From the NCBI RefSeq assembly GCF_009193215.1, contig NZ_VYVA01000001.1:930001-994000 (forward strand): a DNA stretch of 64,000 bases, read 5' to 3'. Source of the DNA: Flavicella marina (GTDB lineage: Bacteria > Bacteroidota > Bacteroidia > Flavobacteriales > Flavobacteriaceae). The notes under the pieces were generated by a model. That model was not told the DNA's origin. It did no database searches and saw nothing but the letters and a program-made list of their open reading frames with translations. The position numbers and the translations under genes were made by a program. This document shows, in pieces, positions 62,365 through 64,000 of this stretch; within the stretch, counting starts at the first letter, position 1, and each line of letters starts with the position of its first letter.

Positions 62365-63507
62365 TTAAGATACTTCCTTTGTATGCAACAAGCGGGTTAG
62401 TTTAATTGATAAATCTAATAAAATAATTTTAGCATTCCCGTTTCTTTCAATATGGTAGAGTGCGTCACTAACTTCTTTTTCGATATCAAGAATATTTCCT
62501 CCATGGATAAACGGAGCAAACTTCTCTAAGGCAAATCCTGCTGTTTGGGTTTCTAAAAACACCAATTCGTTTGCTTTGTAATTGTGTAATAAGGCTTGTC
62601 TAAAAAACTGTAGACAATAGTGTAAAAACCGTTTCTGTGTTTCTCTACCAGATTTAGCAATCGTTTCGCTCCATTCAATTAAGTTTTGAATCACAGCTGC
62701 ATTACCCTTTGCTTTAAAAGCGGTTCTTACCCATAAAACAAACCACTGTTCAAATACTAAATCGTTCGAATCGTGTTTTAATAAATGAATAGCTTTGTTG
62801 TAATTTCCTTCTGCTTGATGTGCAATTTTTGAAGCCTCAGCAGGAAAAGAATTTTCGTGTTCTATCAATGCGTTTGCTATGTCATTTTCACTTAGTACGG
62901 GAAAATGCAATACTTGACATCTCGATAAGATTGTATTGATAATCTGTTCTTGATCTTCTGCAATCAGAATGAAAATTGTTTTTTCAGGTGGCTCCTCAAT
63001 TAATTTTAATAATTTGTTAGCCGCAGAACTATTCATTTTTTCTGCCATCCAAATAATCATTACTTTATACCCTCCTTCGTAAGATTTTAGTTGTAATGAT
63101 TTTACAATCTGTTCTGCTTCATCAACACCAATCATCCCTTGTTTGTTTTCTATTCCTATATGTTGGAACCAATTGAAAAGATTTCCATAAGGTTGATTTT
63201 TTACAAAACTTCTCCAATCGTCTAAAAACAAATTACTCACAGGGTGTTTTTTAACCTTGTCATTTGTGGCTACCGGAAAAGCAAAATGCAAATCAGGGTG
63301 CGCCAATTTATCACATTTTAAATTGCAAGCTGCTGCATCTTCATTCTTGCTGCACAATAAATATTGAGCATAAGCAATGGCAGTTGGCAGTGTGCCTGAC
63401 CCTTCGTTCCCTACAAACAATTGCGCATGCGGAATTCTTCCATTATCCGCTGAAGTAGTAAGGTGATTGATGATGTGTTCTTGACCAATTAGTTCTGAAA
63501 AAAGCAT
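62365..63507 (-). CDS. holB: DNA polymerase III delta prime subunit-like ATPase
   Basis: A 380-residue clamp-loader AAA+ protein. Starts LFSELIGQEHIINHLTTSADNGRIPHAQLFVGNEGSGT, a loop without the full Walker A lysine as is usual for delta prime; three Cys (CNLKCDK, LLCSKNEDAAAC) resemble the zinc-binding module; later KLLKLIEEPPEKTIFILIAE (sensor and SRC-like loop TILSRCQVLHF). It loads the sliding clamp. ATG 63507 is chosen over TTG 63513. It ends 10 bp from the radical SAM gene, suggesting an operon. Confidence 0.9.
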   Translation of the reverse strand: MLFSELIGQEHIINHLTTSADNGRIPHAQLFVGNEGSGTLPTAIAYAQYLLCSKNEDAAACNLKCDKLAHPDLHFAFPVATNDKVKKHPVSNLFLDDWRSFVKNQPYGNLFNWFQHIGIENKQGMIGVDEAEQIVKSLQLKSYEGGYKVMIIWMAEKMNSSAANKLLKLIEEPPEKTIFILIAEDQEQIINTILSRCQVLHFPVLSENDIANALIEHENSFPAEASKIAHQAEGNYNKAIHLLKHDSNDLVFEQWFVLWVRTAFKAKGNAAVIQNLIEWSETIAKSGRETQKRFLHYCLQFFRQALLHNYKANELVFLETQTAGFALEKFAPFIHGGNILDIEKEVSDALYHIERNGNAKIILLDLSIKLTRLLHTKEVS

Positions 63508-63616
63508 GAGCAAATATAGGAATATACTCTGCTACTTGTATAAGAATGGAGCTTAAAAATGTGCACACTTGAGAAGTAGTTTTGTCCAACCATAGAAGTT
63601 TTACCAATAAAAACAT

Positions 63617-63654
63617 CTACAATGTTTTACAAAAACGTTGTAGTAGCTTTTTTT
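63617..63654 (+). terminator. Orphan terminator-like hairpin upstream of pgk
   Basis: CTACAATGTTT and AAACGTTGTAG (one G-U) around TACAA, then TAGC and seven T. No plus-strand gene precedes it (the gap starts at 63508), so a short transcript or a cryptic leader would be needed; alternatively it insulates pgk from upstream read-through. Confidence 0.6.
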
Positions 63655-63684
63655 AGATTTTTAAAAACACCCATGTAAAATAAG

Positions 63685-63692
63685 TATATTTG
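63685..63692 (+). promoter_or_regulatory. -7 element of pgk promoter
   Basis: TATATTTG matches TAnnTTTG 26 bp before the pgk ATG. A start around 63699 would give a leader of about 20 nt. The -33 position lacks TTG. Confidence 0.5.
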
Positions 63693-63717
63693 CTTACAAA
63701 TTTTAATTAAACAAACA

Positions 63718-64000
63718 ATGAAAACAATTAAAGACATTAGTTTTGAAGGTAAAAAGGCCTTAGTTCGTGTTGATTTTAACGTGCCATTAGATGCAGATTT
63801 TAACGTAACAGATACTACAAGAATTAAAGCAGCAAAACCAACAATTATAAAAATCTTAGAAGATGGTGGTGCAGCAGTTTTGATGTCGCATTTAGGTCGT
63901 CCGAAAGGAGTTGAGTCTAAGTTTTCATTAGGTCATATAGTAGAAAAGGTAAGTGAGGTTTTAGGTGTTCAAGCAAAATTTGTTGATTCTTGTGTTGGTG
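63718..64000 (+). CDS. pgk: Phosphoglycerate kinase, 3' end outside window
   Basis: The first 94 codons are present, running off the edge. [20 protein letters not shown], then NVPL (substrate-binding basic patch), RIKAAKPTI, and MSHLGRPKG are diagnostic for PGK, which makes ATP from 1,3-bisphosphoglycerate in glycolysis. Start ATG 63718 follows an A-rich leader. Confidence 0.95.
   Translation, partial: MKTIKDISFEGKKALVRVDFNVPLDADFNVTDTTRIKAAKPTIIKILEDGGAAVLMSHLGRPKGVESKFSLGHIVEKVSEVLGVQAKFVDSCVG

Noticed and set aside
1-64000. tRNA or rRNA genes
   Set aside because: The gaps were read for GGTTCGAATCC-type T-loops and cloverleaf arms; none was convincing. Small or unusual RNAs could have been missed without a covariance search.
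1-64000. Insertion sequences or prophage
   Set aside because: No DDE or tyrosine transposase, integrase, portal or terminase motif, and no long flanking inverted repeats were seen; gene content and composition look continuous.

Overview
The window comes from an AT-rich chromosome of a member of the Bacteroidota, most likely a marine Flavobacteriaceae. Evidence includes a complete Bat (aerotolerance) operon, a secreted protein with a type IX secretion (T9SS) C-terminal tail, TonB-dependent receptors with carboxypeptidase-like N-terminal domains, a FecI/FecR/STN-receptor trio, a DUF1800/DUF1501 pair, and promoters of the Bacteroidota type (TTG, about 19 bp, TAnnTTTG). Species cannot be named from the sequence alone. 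No transposase, phage gene, CRISPR array, rRNA or tRNA was recognised.

Layout. 1-8.4 kb: an acyltransferase cut by the window edge, a porin-like protein, a thioredoxin-fold lipid/periplasmic-type protein, CvpA, two nucleotide-sugar-epimerase-like proteins, a PAS-LuxR regulator, an MscS channel and a small outer-membrane barrel. 8.5-18.0 kb (minus): MoxR, DUF58, a long BatD-like protein, BatA, BatB, BatC, a second small TPR protein, BatD and BatE, in the usual order. 18.1-22.8 kb: an orphan short transcript with its own terminator, a patatin, LpxH, a C-terminal processing protease, a dCMP-deaminase-like protein and a HupE/UreJ membrane protein. 22.9-28.9 kb: FGE-like lipoprotein, octaheme cytochrome with HEAT and TPR repeats, DUF1800, DUF1501. 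29-31.7 kb: a T9SS-exported beta-helix protein. 31.7-36.5 kb: rpiB, a 950-bp very AT-rich repeat-bearing gap, rnr, a DUF2807 protein and tatA. 36.5-41.8 kb: AraC regulator, TonB receptor and beta-helix lipoprotein.

41.8-49.5 kb is housekeeping: an SPFH protein, gltX, ybeY, mnmG flanked on both sides by perfect parS-type palindromes, a HAD phosphatase and a methyltransferase. 49.8-54.7 kb is a divergent locus: sigma factor, anti-sigma/TonB-like fusion and a four-helix membrane protein on one side, and a VWA protein and a SIMPL protein on the other. Three of these non-receptor proteins carry the VVVGYGT-type peptide normally seen at the plug of SusC-like receptors. 54.9-57.1 kb: a lipoprotein built of tandem beta repeats and a periplasmic binding protein. 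57.2-61.4 kb: the ECF sigma/FecR/receptor trio. 61.4-64 kb: radical SAM protein, DNA polymerase III delta prime and the start of pgk.

The most interesting structural reading is that the window may lie close to the chromosome origin: two parS sites, a long AT-rich repeat-filled gap before rnr, and an apparent change in G/C strand bias of plus-strand genes between left and right of that gap. This is inference and needs a whole-chromosome skew plot. The most interesting protein systems are the VVVGYGT-sharing sigma/anti-sigma/VWA/SIMPL locus and the FGE-like/octaheme/DUF1800/DUF1501 locus.
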